DNA of 64,000 nt from Gemmiger sp. An120 (GTDB lineage Bacteria; Bacillota; Clostridia; Oscillospirales; Ruminococcaceae), in the NCBI RefSeq assembly GCF_002160955.1, contig NZ_NFLN01000005.1, forward strand, positions 62,001 through 126,000, in the 5' to 3' direction. Positions 63,537-64,000 of the stretch are shown piece after piece (the first letter of the stretch is position 1; every line of letters begins with the position of its first letter). The position numbers and the translations under genes are program-made. Under the pieces are notes generated by a model that searched no databases, was not told the origin of the DNA, and was given only the letters and a program-made list of their open reading frames with translations.

Positions 63537-64000
63537 ATGCTGCGCAATCTGCCCCGGCCGCTGCGTCTGGCCGCCCGCCTGACGGCGTTCTGTCTGTTGG
63601 CGGCGCTGCTGCTCTGGTACGCCGACGCAGTGCTCACCGAAAAAACCAGCACCTTCTGGGGCCTGTACGACGAGCCCCGGGATACCATTGATGTGCTGTA
63701 TGTGGGCGGCAGCCATGCCAATGCCGCCATCTCCCCGCTGCAGATCTACGAGCAGCAGGGCTTTACCGGCTATGTGGCCTACAGCTGGAGCCAGCCCATC
63801 TGGACCAGCTACCACTATATCAAGGAAGCCCTGAAAACCCAGAGCCCCCAGGTGGTGGTGCTGGATACCTTCGGGTTGGTTTACGGCAATACCTATATTG
63901 AAGCGCCGCTCATCGACGCTACCAGCGACCAGTTCAGCCCGCGCATCAAGCCGGGGCTGAACCGGCTGCTGCTCACGGTGGCCATGAGCCGCTGCCAGGT
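63537..64000 (+). CDS. SGNH-like/DltD-like periplasmic partner of MBOAT, cut by window end
   Basis: 154 residues visible. One N-terminal signal-anchor helix (LRLAARLTAFCLLAALLLWY) precedes an outside domain with DVLYVGGSHANAAISP, the Ser motif of SGNH/AlgX/DltD-like enzymes (GxS), and ALKTQSPQVVVLDTFGL. TGAAAGGAGG lies before the ATG, 13 bases after the MBOAT stop. Such pairs transfer the acyl group to the glycan outside the membrane. The catalytic His-Asp end is beyond the window. Confidence 0.82.
   Translation, partial: MLRNLPRPLRLAARLTAFCLLAALLLWYADAVLTEKTSTFWGLYDEPRDTIDVLYVGGSHANAAISPLQIYEQQGFTGYVAYSWSQPIWTSYHYIKEALKTQSPQVVVLDTFGLVYGNTYIEAPLIDATSDQFSPRIKPGLNRLLLTVAMSRCQ

Noticed and set aside
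32370-64000. Transposase or integrase remnants around the glycan locus
   Set aside because: No IS-like inverted repeats, transposase motifs or tRNA sites were seen, despite signs of composition change in some genes.

Overview
The window is 64 kb of GC-rich, gene-dense chromosome from a low-copy housekeeping-plus-envelope region of a Clostridia-type Firmicute. The gene content fits a Subdoligranulum/Gemmiger/Faecalibacterium-like member of the Oscillospiraceae. This placement is inference from gene content and order: AddAB instead of RecBCD, a Bce-type peptide-resistance module, infC-rpmI-rplT with an attenuator leader, plsX-rnc-smc-ftsY, a NadD-YqeK fusion followed by an LCP protein and rsfS, IreB, and an efp gene next to an acidic zinc-ribbon protein. 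No rRNA, tRNA, CRISPR array, insertion sequence, integrase or attachment site was seen. No intergenic stretch exceeds about 300 bases.

Layout. 1-3.5 kb: BceS (cut by the window edge), BceA and BceB, ending in a bidirectional terminator that faces a small repeat-bearing lipoprotein on the minus strand (3640-3987). 4.2-11 kb: addB-addA. 11-12.4 kb: a promoter, an attenuator-type leader, infC (apparently starting at ATC), rpmI and rplT. 12.5-30.5 kb: a long plus-strand run of translation, DNA and lipid genes (SPOUT methyltransferase, dprA, topA, trmFO, plsX, rnc, smc, ftsY, ITPase, yhbY, nadD-yqeK, LCP, rsfS, leuS). 30.5-32.6 kb: rpsU, a YqeG-type phosphatase, an endonuclease IV-like protein and ireB.

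32.7-58.3 kb is a surface-glycan locus in three transcription blocks that can be read from promoters and terminators. Block 1 (32.7-46.3 kb) has a strong promoter with an operator-like palindrome, then ten consecutive or nearly consecutive glycosyltransferases plus fdtA/fdtB-like genes for a dTDP-3-amino-3,6-dideoxyhexose; a terminator overlaps its last stop codon. Block 2 (46.3-52.7 kb) has its own promoter and encodes an ABC-2 polysaccharide exporter (Wzm, and Wzt with a C-terminal glycan-binding domain), an HP-motif transferase, and a complete CMP-Kdo pathway (kdsB, kdsA, kdsD, kdsC), closed by a terminator. Block 3 (52.7-58.3 kb) carries a DUF2142 membrane protein, a GT2-GtrA fusion, a GT4, a DPM1-like GT2 and its DUF2304 partner, which looks like polyprenyl-phosphate-sugar decoration machinery.

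58.3-64 kb: a small unknown gene, a minus-strand polytopic GT-C-like protein of visibly lower GC, the zinc-ribbon protein and efp (both minus), then an MBOAT O-acyltransferase and the start of its SGNH-like partner, cut by the window end.

The most interesting observation is block 2. A full Kdo pathway is co-transcribed with a Wzm/Wzt exporter and a candidate CMP-sugar transferase in a genome whose other visible genes look monoderm. The simplest reading is a Kdo-containing, perhaps Kdo-capped or Kdo-linked, surface polysaccharide that is exported by an ABC transporter and possibly anchored by an LCP protein. The chemical role of Kdo and the enzyme that transfers it are inference.
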